Source of the DNA: Chloroflexota bacterium
GTDB taxonomy: Bacteria; Chloroflexota; UBA6077; CF-72
Assembly: GCA_019247515.1 (NCBI GenBank)
Contig: JAFAOS010000380.1
Span: forward strand, 1 to 38,474
DNA: 38,474 bases
Direction: 5' to 3'
The notes under the pieces are model-generated. The model was not told the origin of the DNA, made no database searches, and was given only the letters and a program-made list of their open reading frames with translations. Positions 7,942-15,748 of the stretch are shown here, piece after piece. Position 1 is the stretch's first letter, and the number at the start of each line of letters is the position of its first letter. The translations under genes were made by a program, and so were the position numbers.

Positions 7942-9590
7942 TGGCGCCCGCCGGCGGTCCCCTCGGCCGCCGCGGCCAGTCGCGCAACTCGGCCAACGTA
8001 GTCGTACGGCGGGCCTGTGACTACCGGTTGCTCGAGAAAATTGTCTTTTGGTGGTGGTGAGCTGGTCTGCCACTCCAGGCCAGTCGCGTCCCACGGATTG
8101 GGGCCAGCCTGACTACCGGAGCGTAACGAACCCAGGAGATAGATCAACGGCAACAAATAGCCGATCGCCAGAATGGATGCTCCGGCGGTGGACATCACGT
8201 TGAGCATCTGAAATTCTGGTGGATAGAAGTGGTAGCGCCGCGGCATCCCGAGGTAGCCGAGGATGTACTGTGGAAAGAACGTCAGGTTGAATCCGAAGAA
8301 GATGACGATCGCCGCGATGGTGCCCCACATCTCCGGGTACATGCGTCCGGTGATTTTTGGCCACCAGTAGTGCAAACCACCCATGTAGGCCATGACCATG
8401 CCCCCGACCATGATGTAGTGGAAGTGGGCGATGACGAAATAGGTGTCGTGGACCTGGATGTCGATGCCGAGTGAAGCCAGCCACAGGCCCGTCAATCCAC
8501 CCATGGTGAACAGGCCAATGAAACCCAGCGCATACAGCATCGGCGTCCGCAAGCTGACGGCGCCTTTCCTCAACGTGGCCGTCCAGTTGAACACTTTGAT
8601 GGCGGACGGAATGGCCACCATGTAGCTCAGCAACGAGAACATCAGCGCCACGTGCGCCGACACGCCCGCCACGAACATGTGGTGGCCCCAGACCAGGAAG
8701 CCCAGCACGGCGATCGCCACGCTGGCCATGGCCACGAAGCCATAGCCGAAGACGGGCTTGTGCGCGAAGGCGGCCATGATCTCGGAGACGACGCCCATCC
8801 CCGGCAAAATCATGATGTACACGGCTGGGTGCGAATAGAACCAGAACAGGTTCTGAAAGAGCAGTGGGTCGCCGCCAAGCGCGGGATCGAAGAACCCGAT
8901 GCGCAGGACGCGTTCCGCCGCCAGCAGCATGAGCGTGGTGGCCAGGACGGGCGTTGCCAGGATCAGGATCACGCTGGTGGCATAGGTTGACCACAGAAAC
9001 AGCGGCATGCGGAACCAGGTCATGCCTGGCGCACGCAGGCGATGGATGCTGACGATGAAATTCAGCCCCGTCAGAATCGACGAGAAGCCGACGATGAAAA
9101 TGCCGACGGCGGTGGCGACGACGTTGGTCGTGGACGCGGAGGTGCTGAAGGGCGTGTAGAACGTCCAGCCAGTATCGACACCCCCCATGAGCAGCGCGCC
9201 CAGCGTGAACAGCGCACCGACAATGTAGATGTACCAGCTCAGCAGGTTGAGGCGCGGGAAGGCGAGGTCGCGCGCGCCGATCATCAGCGGCACCAGGAAG
9301 TTGCCGAGGACCGCCGGAATCGACGGAATGAGAAAGAACCACACCATCACCACGCCGTGCATGGTGAACAGTTTGTTGTACGTCTCGCCGTCGACCAGCA
9401 CGCTATTGGGCGTCAGCAGGTTCAGCCGCATCACCGTCGCGGCGATGCCGCCGACAAAGAACATCAGCGTGATGCTGATCAGATACAGCACGGCGATGCG
9501 CTTGTGATCGGTGGTCAGCAGCCACGACTTCAGCGCGTAGTCGACGCTGAGATACGTCCGGCGACGCAGTGGGATCGCGACGGCGCTCAT
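7938..9590 (-). CDS. coxA: caa3-type cytochrome c oxidase subunit I, A2 type
   Basis: Catalytic subunit of the proton-pumping heme-copper oxidase, 550 aa, 12 core helices. Ligands visible: H78 (MHGVVMVWF) and H391 for low-spin heme a, H389 for heme a3 (AHFHYIMVG), and H254, H303 and H304 for CuB, with Y258 as the crosslinked tyrosine (YSHPAVY). The D-channel glutamate of A1 oxidases is replaced: the motif is Y252-S253-H-P-A, the hallmark of A2 oxidases such as Thermus caa3 and Rhodothermus caa3. K332 (SAIKVFNW) fits the K channel. The C-terminal ~50 residues form a polar tail. ATG overlaps the coxB stop by 4 nt. Confidence 0.97.
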   Translation of the reverse strand: MSAVAIPLRRRTYLSVDYALKSWLLTTDHKRIAVLYLISITLMFFVGGIAATVMRLNLLTPNSVLVDGETYNKLFTMHGVVMVWFFLIPSIPAVLGNFLVPLMIGARDLAFPRLNLLSWYIYIVGALFTLGALLMGGVDTGWTFYTPFSTSASTTNVVATAVGIFIVGFSSILTGLNFIVSIHRLRAPGMTWFRMPLFLWSTYATSVILILATPVLATTLMLLAAERVLRIGFFDPALGGDPLLFQNLFWFYSHPAVYIMILPGMGVVSEIMAAFAHKPVFGYGFVAMASVAIAVLGFLVWGHHMFVAGVSAHVALMFSLLSYMVAIPSAIKVFNWTATLRKGAVSLRTPMLYALGFIGLFTMGGLTGLWLASLGIDIQVHDTYFVIAHFHYIMVGGMVMAYMGGLHYWWPKITGRMYPEMWGTIAAIVIFFGFNLTFFPQYILGYLGMPRRYHFYPPEFQMLNVMSTAGASILAIGYLLPLIYLLGSLRSGSQAGPNPWDATGLEWQTSSPPPKDNFLEQPVVTGPPYDYVGRVARLAAAAEGTAGGRQ

Positions 9591-10630
9591 GGAGCGGTGC
9601 CTCCAGTCGACGCGGATGGCGGGCTTGCGGCGGGCGATGGGCTCGGATACGGCACCGCCACGCTTGGCACGGGAAGGACCGGTTGGGGGAGCGGTGAGCT
9701 GGAGCCCGGGCTCGGTCCGATGGACTGGATGTATGCAATGAGCGACACGATGTCTTCCTCACTGAGCCGCCCCGCGAATGACGGCATGATCGGCTGGTAG
9801 CCCGCCGGGATCGTGGCGCCAGGTGTCAGCAGCTTCTGGCGAATATAATTCTGGTCGGCGATAACGGTCGATCCATCCGAGAGCAAGACCGGCTGACCGT
9901 AGAGTCCCGCGAGCGGCGGACCGTGCCCGGTTTCGTGGCAGTCGACGCAGCCGTACTGCTGGAACAGCTTGCGGCCCTGGGCGGCCGGCGACTGGAAGGC
10001 GGTTGCGCCCGTGTTCAGCCAGCTGGCGTAGTCGCCGGGCGACATGGCGGTGACCTGACCCGTCATCGCGGCGTGGTCCGTCCCGCAATACTGCGAGCAG
10101 AACAACGGGTAGGAGCCTGGCTGCGTGGCCGTGAACCACACCGTCGTGTAGCGGTCGGGCAGCACGTCAGCTTTGATGCGGAAGGCGGGGACGAAAAAGC
10201 TGTGGATGACGTCCTGCGACGTCATGGTCAGCTTGACGGCCTTGCCGGTTGGCACGTGCAGCGCATTGATCTCCTCCTGTCCACCCGGCTGCTCGGTCTT
10301 CCACATCCACTGCCGCGCCACCACGTACACTTCGAGCGCGTCCGCCGGCGGCTGCGCTTGAATGAAATAGATGCGCGCCCCCCAGACGAAGGGGATCATG
10401 CACAGCACCAGCGGAATGACCGTCCAGGTGATCTCGATGGGCGTCGTGTGATGATCCGGTTGACCGATCTCGTTGCCGGGGCGTCGACGGTACCTGACAC
10501 AGAACGTCACGATGCAGATGAAAATCCCGACGGAGATCAGCAGGCTGACGACCAGCATGAGCAGCGCCAGCGAATCCACTTCTCCGGAGATCGCCGAGGC
10601 TTGCGGCGGAGCGATTGGCAGCCACTGCAT
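9587..10630 (-). CDS. coxB: Cytochrome c oxidase subunit II with fused cytochrome c (caa3 type)
   Basis: 347 aa. Two N-terminal helices (about 20-45 and 68-88) anchor a periplasmic cupredoxin domain. CuA ligands: His in [10 protein letters not shown], then [12 protein letters not shown] (two Cys, His, Met; Gln replaces the usual Glu, which contributes only a backbone carbonyl). A class I cytochrome c domain follows, with CVDCH and distal Met in IMPSFAG, making this a caa3-type subunit. The last ~40 residues are a Pro/Ser-rich tail without a family counterpart I recognise. It lies 8 bp downstream of sco, with a strong hairpin just inside the sco end. Confidence 0.96.
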   Translation of the reverse strand: MQWLPIAPPQASAISGEVDSLALLMLVVSLLISVGIFICIVTFCVRYRRRPGNEIGQPDHHTTPIEITWTVIPLVLCMIPFVWGARIYFIQAQPPADALEVYVVARQWMWKTEQPGGQEEINALHVPTGKAVKLTMTSQDVIHSFFVPAFRIKADVLPDRYTTVWFTATQPGSYPLFCSQYCGTDHAAMTGQVTAMSPGDYASWLNTGATAFQSPAAQGRKLFQQYGCVDCHETGHGPPLAGLYGQPVLLSDGSTVIADQNYIRQKLLTPGATIPAGYQPIMPSFAGRLSEEDIVSLIAYIQSIGPSPGSSSPLPQPVLPVPSVAVPYPSPSPAASPPSASTGGTAP

Positions 10631-10638
10631 TGGTCAGC

Positions 10639-11481
10639 CTATGCCTTGCCCTCACCCCGACCCTCTCCCAGTGGGAGAGGGGGTGCCTTCGCGCGGAGCT
10701 CGCCGCGCCACATCCAGCCCAGAAAGCCGACCAGCGCCAGCAGGCCCAGCACCGCTCCACCGCGCACGAAGTTCAGCGCGAACGGCGTATACCTGCCCGT
10801 GAGCGGATCGTAGTGGTAGCACACCAGCAGCGCGCGATCGAGCAGCGAGCCGATGTGCTCGGCGCCAGCGTCGACCAGCGACAGGCGCAGGTCGTTGGCC
10901 GAGAAGTCCAGCCCGTACAGGTAGCGGCTGACCTGGCCGGAGGGTGTCAACACCACCACGCCGGCCGGATGGGCATAGTCGTCCTGGATGGGATCGTACG
11001 CATAGCGGAAGCCGACGGCGTCGGTCAGCCGATCGATGGAGTTCTGGTCGCCGGTCAGCACATGCCAACCGCCGGCGCCCTGGTCGGCTTTGTCGTAGCC
11101 GCGCAGCGTGCGCGCCTTGATGTCCTGCGCATCCGATGGACCTTCGCGTGGGTCGATGCTGACGGTGATGAGCGTGAACTCCTGGCCGAGCGTGAACGTG
11201 ATGCCATTCAGTCCATTCATCAGGCCGTCAAGCTCGAGCGGGCACAAATTCTGACAATGGAAGTAGTTCAGCGACAGGATGACCGGTCGATTGTCAAAAT
11301 AGTCACCCAGGCGGGCGGAAGCCCCGTTCTCGTCGTGGAAGAGCAGGTCGAGCGGCACGCGCTGGCCGAGGCGCTGATCGAAACCGACGTTGGCGAGTTG
11401 ATCCGGTGACAGGTCATGCGCCAGCGCGGTTGTGGGGATTACCAGCAGGACCAGGAGCATCAAAACGCCAACGACTTTCAC
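10639..11481 (-). CDS. sco: SCO1/SenC-family copper chaperone for CuA assembly
   Basis: 280 aa. Signal peptide (MKVVGVLMLLVLLVIPTTALA), thioredoxin-like SCO domain with the copper-binding pair C76-QNL-C80 and H171 (AHPAG), then a C-terminal membrane helix (about 238-260). SCO proteins deliver copper and reductant to the CuA site of subunit II, in keeping with its place directly before coxB. The helix after the SCO domain and the low-complexity tail PPLPLGEGRGEGKA, encoded by a REP-like palindrome, are unlike most SCO proteins; the tail is probably the product of repeat insertion near the stop codon. ATG overlaps the preceding gene's stop by 4 nt. Confidence 0.94.
   Translation of the reverse strand: MKVVGVLMLLVLLVIPTTALAHDLSPDQLANVGFDQRLGQRVPLDLLFHDENGASARLGDYFDNRPVILSLNYFHCQNLCPLELDGLMNGLNGITFTLGQEFTLITVSIDPREGPSDAQDIKARTLRGYDKADQGAGGWHVLTGDQNSIDRLTDAVGFRYAYDPIQDDYAHPAGVVVLTPSGQVSRYLYGLDFSANDLRLSLVDAGAEHIGSLLDRALLVCYHYDPLTGRYTPFALNFVRGGAVLGLLALVGFLGWMWRGELRAKAPPLPLGEGRGEGKA
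10661..10681. repeat. REP-like hairpin at the sco/coxB junction
   Basis: Perfect 9-bp inverted repeat CCCTCTCCC-AGT-GGGAGAGGG inside the last codons of sco (encoding PLPLGEGRGEG). This CTCTCCC/GGGAGAG palindrome is of the kind scattered as extragenic repeats in many high-GC bacteria; here it has been absorbed into a coding sequence. In the polycistronic mRNA it would fold about 30 nt upstream of coxB and might adjust mRNA stability or coxB translation (inference). Confidence 0.75.
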
Positions 11482-12050
11482 GGATAAGACTCCTCCACGC
11501 GACCGGAGCTTGCCATCGATGGCGACGTTCCGCCGGCGTCTTGTGGCATCGCACTCGGCGCCGGCTGAGCCGCCAGCCCGCGTTGAGCGGTCAGGTCCAT
11601 GGCGCGATCGATTGGAATTCTAACCACTCCAGCGCCGCGGTCCACCCAGGCGTAGCTATTCAACTTTTGTTCCTGGGCCGCGCGGTACGGGTTCGACGTC
11701 TGGCCCGATTGGGCCTCCAGCGCCGGTGCGGGCGGCGTCGGAGCCGGCGCCGCCTGGAGCCCGCCGGTGAGGTCCGCCGGCCGGCTGACCGTGAACGGTA
11801 GGCTGACCATGGCCTGCTCGAACAGCGTCACCAGCACGAACAGCAGAACCAGCGTGCCGATCAGTCCGAGCGCGGCGCCGGCCACCACCAGTGCATTCAT
11901 GTCGCCGTGCTCGTAGCCGCCGCCCAGGTCCTTCGCGTCGACACCGCTCGGCAGCGTGCGGGCGGGCCGCCGGCGCAGGAGCGCGGCCACCACTACCAGC
12001 AGTTCCAGCAAGCGGACCAGGATGCCGGTGCGTTGCTCAGGCTGGCTCAC
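11478..12050 (-). CDS. Membrane-anchored protein of the ACIII/caa3 operon, unknown function
   Basis: 190 aa. An N-terminal hydrophobic stretch (about 10-26), a second clear helix (about 52-77) introduced by GYEHGDMNALVV, a Pro/Ala-rich linker, then the conserved block LNSYAWVDRGAGVVRIPIDR followed by AMDLTAQRG. This 'LNSYxWVDxxxGxVRIPID' signature recurs, to my knowledge, in small proteins encoded between alternative complex III and cox genes, but no biochemical role is established. Position between actF and sco suggests an assembly or supercomplex-linking part. The first 14 nt overlap actF. An alternative start at the Met before the second helix would drop the first hydrophobic stretch. Confidence 0.82.
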   Translation of the reverse strand: MSQPEQRTGILVRLLELLVVVAALLRRRPARTLPSGVDAKDLGGGYEHGDMNALVVAGAALGLIGTLVLLFVLVTLFEQAMVSLPFTVSRPADLTGGLQAAPAPTPPAPALEAQSGQTSNPYRAAQEQKLNSYAWVDRGAGVVRIPIDRAMDLTAQRGLAAQPAPSAMPQDAGGTSPSMASSGRVEESYP

Positions 12051-13200
12051 GCACCGCCTCCAGTGGACGGCGAACGCGTGGATCGTTGACGGGCAGCAGC
12101 GGCCGCGTGGTCAGCTGCCAGCAGAACACCGCCAGCCACACGCCGCCGAAGCCAACGACGGCCAGGACGTCGAGCCAGTCGACGACCGGTCCGCCGGGCT
12201 CGAATGGCGGCTGGACCATCCAGAACACGTTGACAAGCTGCATGAGCGCGATCAGGCCGGCGATGGGCGCCAGCGTGCGTCGATCCCGCTTCAGCGGACG
12301 GAACAGCAGCAAGTACCACGGCAGCAAGAAACCGATAGCGCCGACTCCGACCGCGACCGCCAGCCAGCCGCCCTCGGTGCGGCTCAGGTACCACGGAATC
12401 TCGTCGCTCAGATTTCCCGCCCAGATCAGCAGATACTGGAAGTACTCCAGGTAGCCCCACAGCATGATGAACGCCAGGAGCAGGCTGCCCAGGTCGTTGA
12501 AGACTTCCGGAGTCAGCATGCGGGCGAGGCTCGCACCGCTTCCAAAGAGGGCCACGAAGGCGGTGCCCAGGGCCAGCGCCAGCAGCAGGTCGCCCATGGC
12601 CACCATTGGCGGATACATGGTGGAAAACCAGTCCGCGTCGAGGGACATCAACCAGTCAATCGCGGCGAACGTGACCGTGAAGCCAAGGATCAGGGCGGCA
12701 ATGACGCTAAAGCGTTGCAGTCGGCGCTGAATCAGCGGGTCGTCGCTGCGATCTTGCGCGAGAGACCAGCGGCGCGCCAGGTAGCCGAGCACCACCCACG
12801 CGACCAGGTACACCACCGAGCGGAGGATGAAGAACGGCACGTTCAGATAGATCGCCTTGTGCTGCAAGACCGCGTCTGACGCGACGGCGTCCGGGCGCGC
12901 CCAGGCGTACAGGTACGGCAGCCCGAACAGGATCGGAATGAACAGGACCGCTACGAGGGGCAAGGTGGCGGTGCCAGCTTCGAATACCCGCCGCGTCGCC
13001 AGTCCCCAGTTCCCGCCGGTCAGAAATTGGATGAGCACGATGCCAAGTGAACCGAGCCCCAGTCCGAGCCAGAACGTGTAACCAAACAGGTACGCTCGAA
13101 AGAAGTTCTCGGCATTGTTGAGACCGAAAACAACGGTCACCGCCAGGCCGAGGACGCCGATGGCCGCCGCGGCGATTATCCAGCGCCGATCGATGCTCAC
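12037..13200 (-). CDS. actF: Alternative complex III subunit ActF (NrfD-like membrane protein)
   Basis: 387 aa, about ten membrane helices, paralogous to ActC. Landmarks: FFRAYLFGYTFWLGLGLGS near the N-terminus, the FAAIDWLMSLDADWFSTMY region, and FIMLWGYLEYFQYLLIWAGN (the ActF 'WGYxxFsQyLiIWxgNxpeE' pattern). ActF and ActC form the quinol-binding membrane core. Start is GTG at 13200, giving the same GTGA overlap with the actE stop found at coxA/coxC; the open extension upstream is actE in another frame. Confidence 0.94.
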   Translation of the reverse strand: MSIDRRWIIAAAAIGVLGLAVTVVFGLNNAENFFRAYLFGYTFWLGLGLGSLGIVLIQFLTGGNWGLATRRVFEAGTATLPLVAVLFIPILFGLPYLYAWARPDAVASDAVLQHKAIYLNVPFFILRSVVYLVAWVVLGYLARRWSLAQDRSDDPLIQRRLQRFSVIAALILGFTVTFAAIDWLMSLDADWFSTMYPPMVAMGDLLLALALGTAFVALFGSGASLARMLTPEVFNDLGSLLLAFIMLWGYLEYFQYLLIWAGNLSDEIPWYLSRTEGGWLAVAVGVGAIGFLLPWYLLLFRPLKRDRRTLAPIAGLIALMQLVNVFWMVQPPFEPGGPVVDWLDVLAVVGFGGVWLAVFCWQLTTRPLLPVNDPRVRRPLEAVREPA

Positions 13201-13781
13201 GGCTGCTGCTCCAGCTGGGCTTGCTGGTCGGGCGGCACGTCGTCGAGGGTCGCGTTCTGGCTGAGCTGGAGCGCTCGGATATACGCGATAATCGCCCAAC
13301 GGTCCTGCACCGGTATCTGCGCGGCGTAGCTGGGCATGGCGCCGAAGCCGTTGCTCACCACGTCGAAGAAGTGGCCAACCGGCGCCTGCCGCAAACGATC
13401 CGAGTGGTACGAGGGCGGTGGATTGAAGCCGCGCTGGACGACGAGCCCGTCGCCATCTCCGGTATAGCCGTGGCACGGAACGCAGTAGATTTCGTAACGA
13501 TCGCGGCCGCGGTCCAGCACGTCGCGAGTGACGGGAAACGGAAATTGGGTGCTGTCCTGACCGTTGGCGTCCTTACCGGTGAACAGCAGCGTGTCGTCCT
13601 GCGTGTGTCCGCGGGCGACGGTGTCCGCGGGTATCGGCCGAGCGGAGCTGCCGTCGCTGAAGAAGTCACTGGCCGTGTACGGCCGGTTGTAAGGTTGGAC
13701 CGCCATCTTCTGCGTGCAGCCGGCCAGCAACAACGTCAGGCCCAGCGCCGCGGTGGCGCCGCCGAGCTTATTCCAGGACAT
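13197..13781 (-). CDS. actE: Alternative complex III subunit ActE (lipoprotein monoheme cytochrome c)
   Basis: 194 aa. Begins MSWNKLGGATAALGLTLLLAGC, a lipoprotein signal with an LLAGC lipobox, so it is anchored on the outer face of the membrane. One heme site, CVPCH, with distal Met in GFGAMPSYA; the block GRDRYEIYCVPCHG is typical of ActE. It passes electrons from the pentaheme ActA toward the caa3 cytochrome domain. The ATG at 13781 overlaps the actD stop by 14 nt; longer in-frame starts are rejected because they precede the signal peptide and lie inside actD. Confidence 0.94.
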   Translation of the reverse strand: MSWNKLGGATAALGLTLLLAGCTQKMAVQPYNRPYTASDFFSDGSSARPIPADTVARGHTQDDTLLFTGKDANGQDSTQFPFPVTRDVLDRGRDRYEIYCVPCHGYTGDGDGLVVQRGFNPPPSYHSDRLRQAPVGHFFDVVSNGFGAMPSYAAQIPVQDRWAIIAYIRALQLSQNATLDDVPPDQQAQLEQQP

Positions 13782-14346
13782 CGCTGACCTCGCGTGCATC
13801 CAGGTCGCGCAGGAGCTGACGGGTGGCGGCCGCGTCGAACCGCGCGTCGCGAGCCTCGATGCACAGGAAAAAACGGTCGCGGCTGGCACGCTCGAAAGCT
13901 TCGACGTTGAAGACCGGGTGGTACGGCTCGGGATGTCCATTCAGGATCAGCAGCCCGAAGAGCAGCGAGAGCGCGGAGAACAGCACGCCCATCTCGAACG
14001 TCACCGGGATGAACGCAGGCCAGCTGTTGAGCGGTCGCCCGCCGACGTCCACCGGCAGCGAGATGGTGTGGACGTAGAACTGCATGCCGTAGCCGAGCAC
14101 GGCGCCGAACATGCCACCGAACAACCCGATCAGCGGCACCGCTTTCGGCCGGAACCCGAGCGCGTCGCTCAGACCTTCGACTGGAAATGGAGCATACGCA
14201 TCCAGTGCCCGGTACCCGGCGTTGTACGCCCGCCGCGTCGCGCGCACGAGCTGCTCGGGTGTGTCGAACTCCGCCAGCAAACCGTACAGGTGCGGCGCTT
14301 CGTATTCGGCTTCCGACGATTGAATCGGCTCGGAGGTAACGGCCAT
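13768..14346 (-). CDS. actD: Alternative complex III subunit ActD (DUF3341)
   Basis: 192 aa. DUF3341 pattern: YGLLAEFDTPEQLVRATR, then YRALDAYAPFPVEGL, two central helices (about 75-97 and 112-136), and a C-terminal domain beginning HPEPYHPVF. ActD is a structural membrane subunit of the complex. Start taken at ATG 14346, 4 nt after the actC stop; an ATG at 14367 would add seven residues and overlap actC. Neither has a good Shine-Dalgarno, in line with translational coupling. Confidence 0.93.
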   Translation of the reverse strand: MAVTSEPIQSSEAEYEAPHLYGLLAEFDTPEQLVRATRRAYNAGYRALDAYAPFPVEGLSDALGFRPKAVPLIGLFGGMFGAVLGYGMQFYVHTISLPVDVGGRPLNSWPAFIPVTFEMGVLFSALSLLFGLLILNGHPEPYHPVFNVEAFERASRDRFFLCIEARDARFDAAATRQLLRDLDAREVSDVLE

Positions 14347-14350
14347 GTGC

Positions 14351-15748
14351 TCAGCCGCGGCGCGCAAGCCACAGCTCGTGGAGCATGCGGCGCATCTCGA
14401 ACGCCGGTATGACCGGCAGGAATCGAGCGAAGAGGAACATCAGACTGGCAAACAGCCCCAGGGTGCCGAGGAGGAAGGACCAGTCCCAGATCGTCGGGGT
14501 GAAAACACCCCACGACGACGGCAGATAGTCGCGCTCCAGGCTGCCGACGACGATCATGAACCGTTCCAGCCACATACCGATGTTGACCACGATCGAGACC
14601 CAGAAGAGCAGAAAGGGCGTGGTCCGTACGCGCTTGAACCACAGGAGCTGGGTGACCGCCACGTTGCACACCAGCACCAGCCAGTACCACAGCGCATACG
14701 GCCCGAACGCGCGATTCGCGAGCAGGGCGACCTCGAACTCGTTGCCGCTGTACCAGCCCATGAAGTGCTCCACGACATACGAGTAGTCGACCACGAGGCC
14801 GGTCACCAGCATGAATTTGGCCATGATGTCGAGGTGCCGCAGCGTGACGAAGTCCTGGAGGCCGTATGCGACGCGCAGGGGTATGGAAATCGTGAGTACC
14901 ATGGCGAAGCCCGAAAACAGTGCGCCCGCCACGAAATAGGGCGGAAAGATTGTTTCGTGCCAGCCGACGACAATGCCGACCGCGAAATCGGTGCTGACGA
15001 CGCTGTGGACTGAGACCACCAGCGGCGTCGCCAGGGCGGCTAGCAGGTAGTAGGTTTGCTCGTAGCGGTGCCAGTGGCGCGAAGAACCGCGCCAGCCGAG
15101 CGCCAGGACCCCATACACCACTTTCCTGGTCCGCGTCAGCGCTCGATCGCGCAGGCTGGCCAGGTCCGGCACCATGCCGAGGTACCAGAAGATCAGCGAG
15201 ACGGTGAAATACGTGCTGACGGCGAAGAAATCCCAGATGAGTGGACTGCGAAACTGGGGCCAGACGCCCATCGTGGATGGATACGGAATCAGCCAGTAGA
15301 AGAACCACGGACGGCCGAGGTGAAACAGCGGGTACAGGCCGGCTTGCATGACCGCGAAGATCGTCATCGCCTCGGCGAAGCGGTTAATGGACGTCCGCCA
15401 CTGCTGCTTGAGCAGGAAGAGAATGGCGGAGATCAGCGTTCCTGCGTGGCCGATCCCGATCCACCACACGAAACTGGTAATCGCAAAACCCCATGCCACC
15501 GGGATCATCACGCCCCACTCGCCGATGCCGATTGACACCAGCACCACGATCGTGAGGAACAGCACCATGACCAGCATCAGGCCGACCGCGAATCCCGTAC
15601 GCCAGGCCCCGCGCCCTTCGGAGCGCATCACCAGCCCGTCGATGCGGTCGGTAATCGAGCCGTAGCTGTTGTCAGGCGTCAGCAGCGGCGGGAAACCGTG
15701 CTCGATGAAAGGCTCGGGCGCTTCGACCTGACCTGCGGCGAGGGTCAT
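14351..15748 (-). CDS. actC: Alternative complex III subunit ActC (NrfD-like quinol-oxidising membrane subunit)
   Basis: 465 aa, about ten membrane helices, NrfD/PsrC family. Landmarks: FVWWIGIGHAGTLISAILFL, PLFHLGRPWFFYWLIPYP, STDFAVGIVVGWHETIFPPYF, and NIGMWLERFMIVV. These contain the acidic and His residues associated with quinol binding and proton transfer in ActC. ATG at 15748 forms an ATGA overlap with the actB stop; upstream open frame is actB in another frame. Confidence 0.95.
   Translation of the reverse strand: MTLAAGQVEAPEPFIEHGFPPLLTPDNSYGSITDRIDGLVMRSEGRGAWRTGFAVGLMLVMVLFLTIVVLVSIGIGEWGVMIPVAWGFAITSFVWWIGIGHAGTLISAILFLLKQQWRTSINRFAEAMTIFAVMQAGLYPLFHLGRPWFFYWLIPYPSTMGVWPQFRSPLIWDFFAVSTYFTVSLIFWYLGMVPDLASLRDRALTRTRKVVYGVLALGWRGSSRHWHRYEQTYYLLAALATPLVVSVHSVVSTDFAVGIVVGWHETIFPPYFVAGALFSGFAMVLTISIPLRVAYGLQDFVTLRHLDIMAKFMLVTGLVVDYSYVVEHFMGWYSGNEFEVALLANRAFGPYALWYWLVLVCNVAVTQLLWFKRVRTTPFLLFWVSIVVNIGMWLERFMIVVGSLERDYLPSSWGVFTPTIWDWSFLLGTLGLFASLMFLFARFLPVIPAFEMRRMLHELWLARRG

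Noticed and set aside
12037..13476. 479-codon version of actF with a long N-terminus
   Set aside because: The first 92 residues are Arg/Pro-rich and overlap actE; the GTG at 13200 gives the GTGA overlap and normal length.
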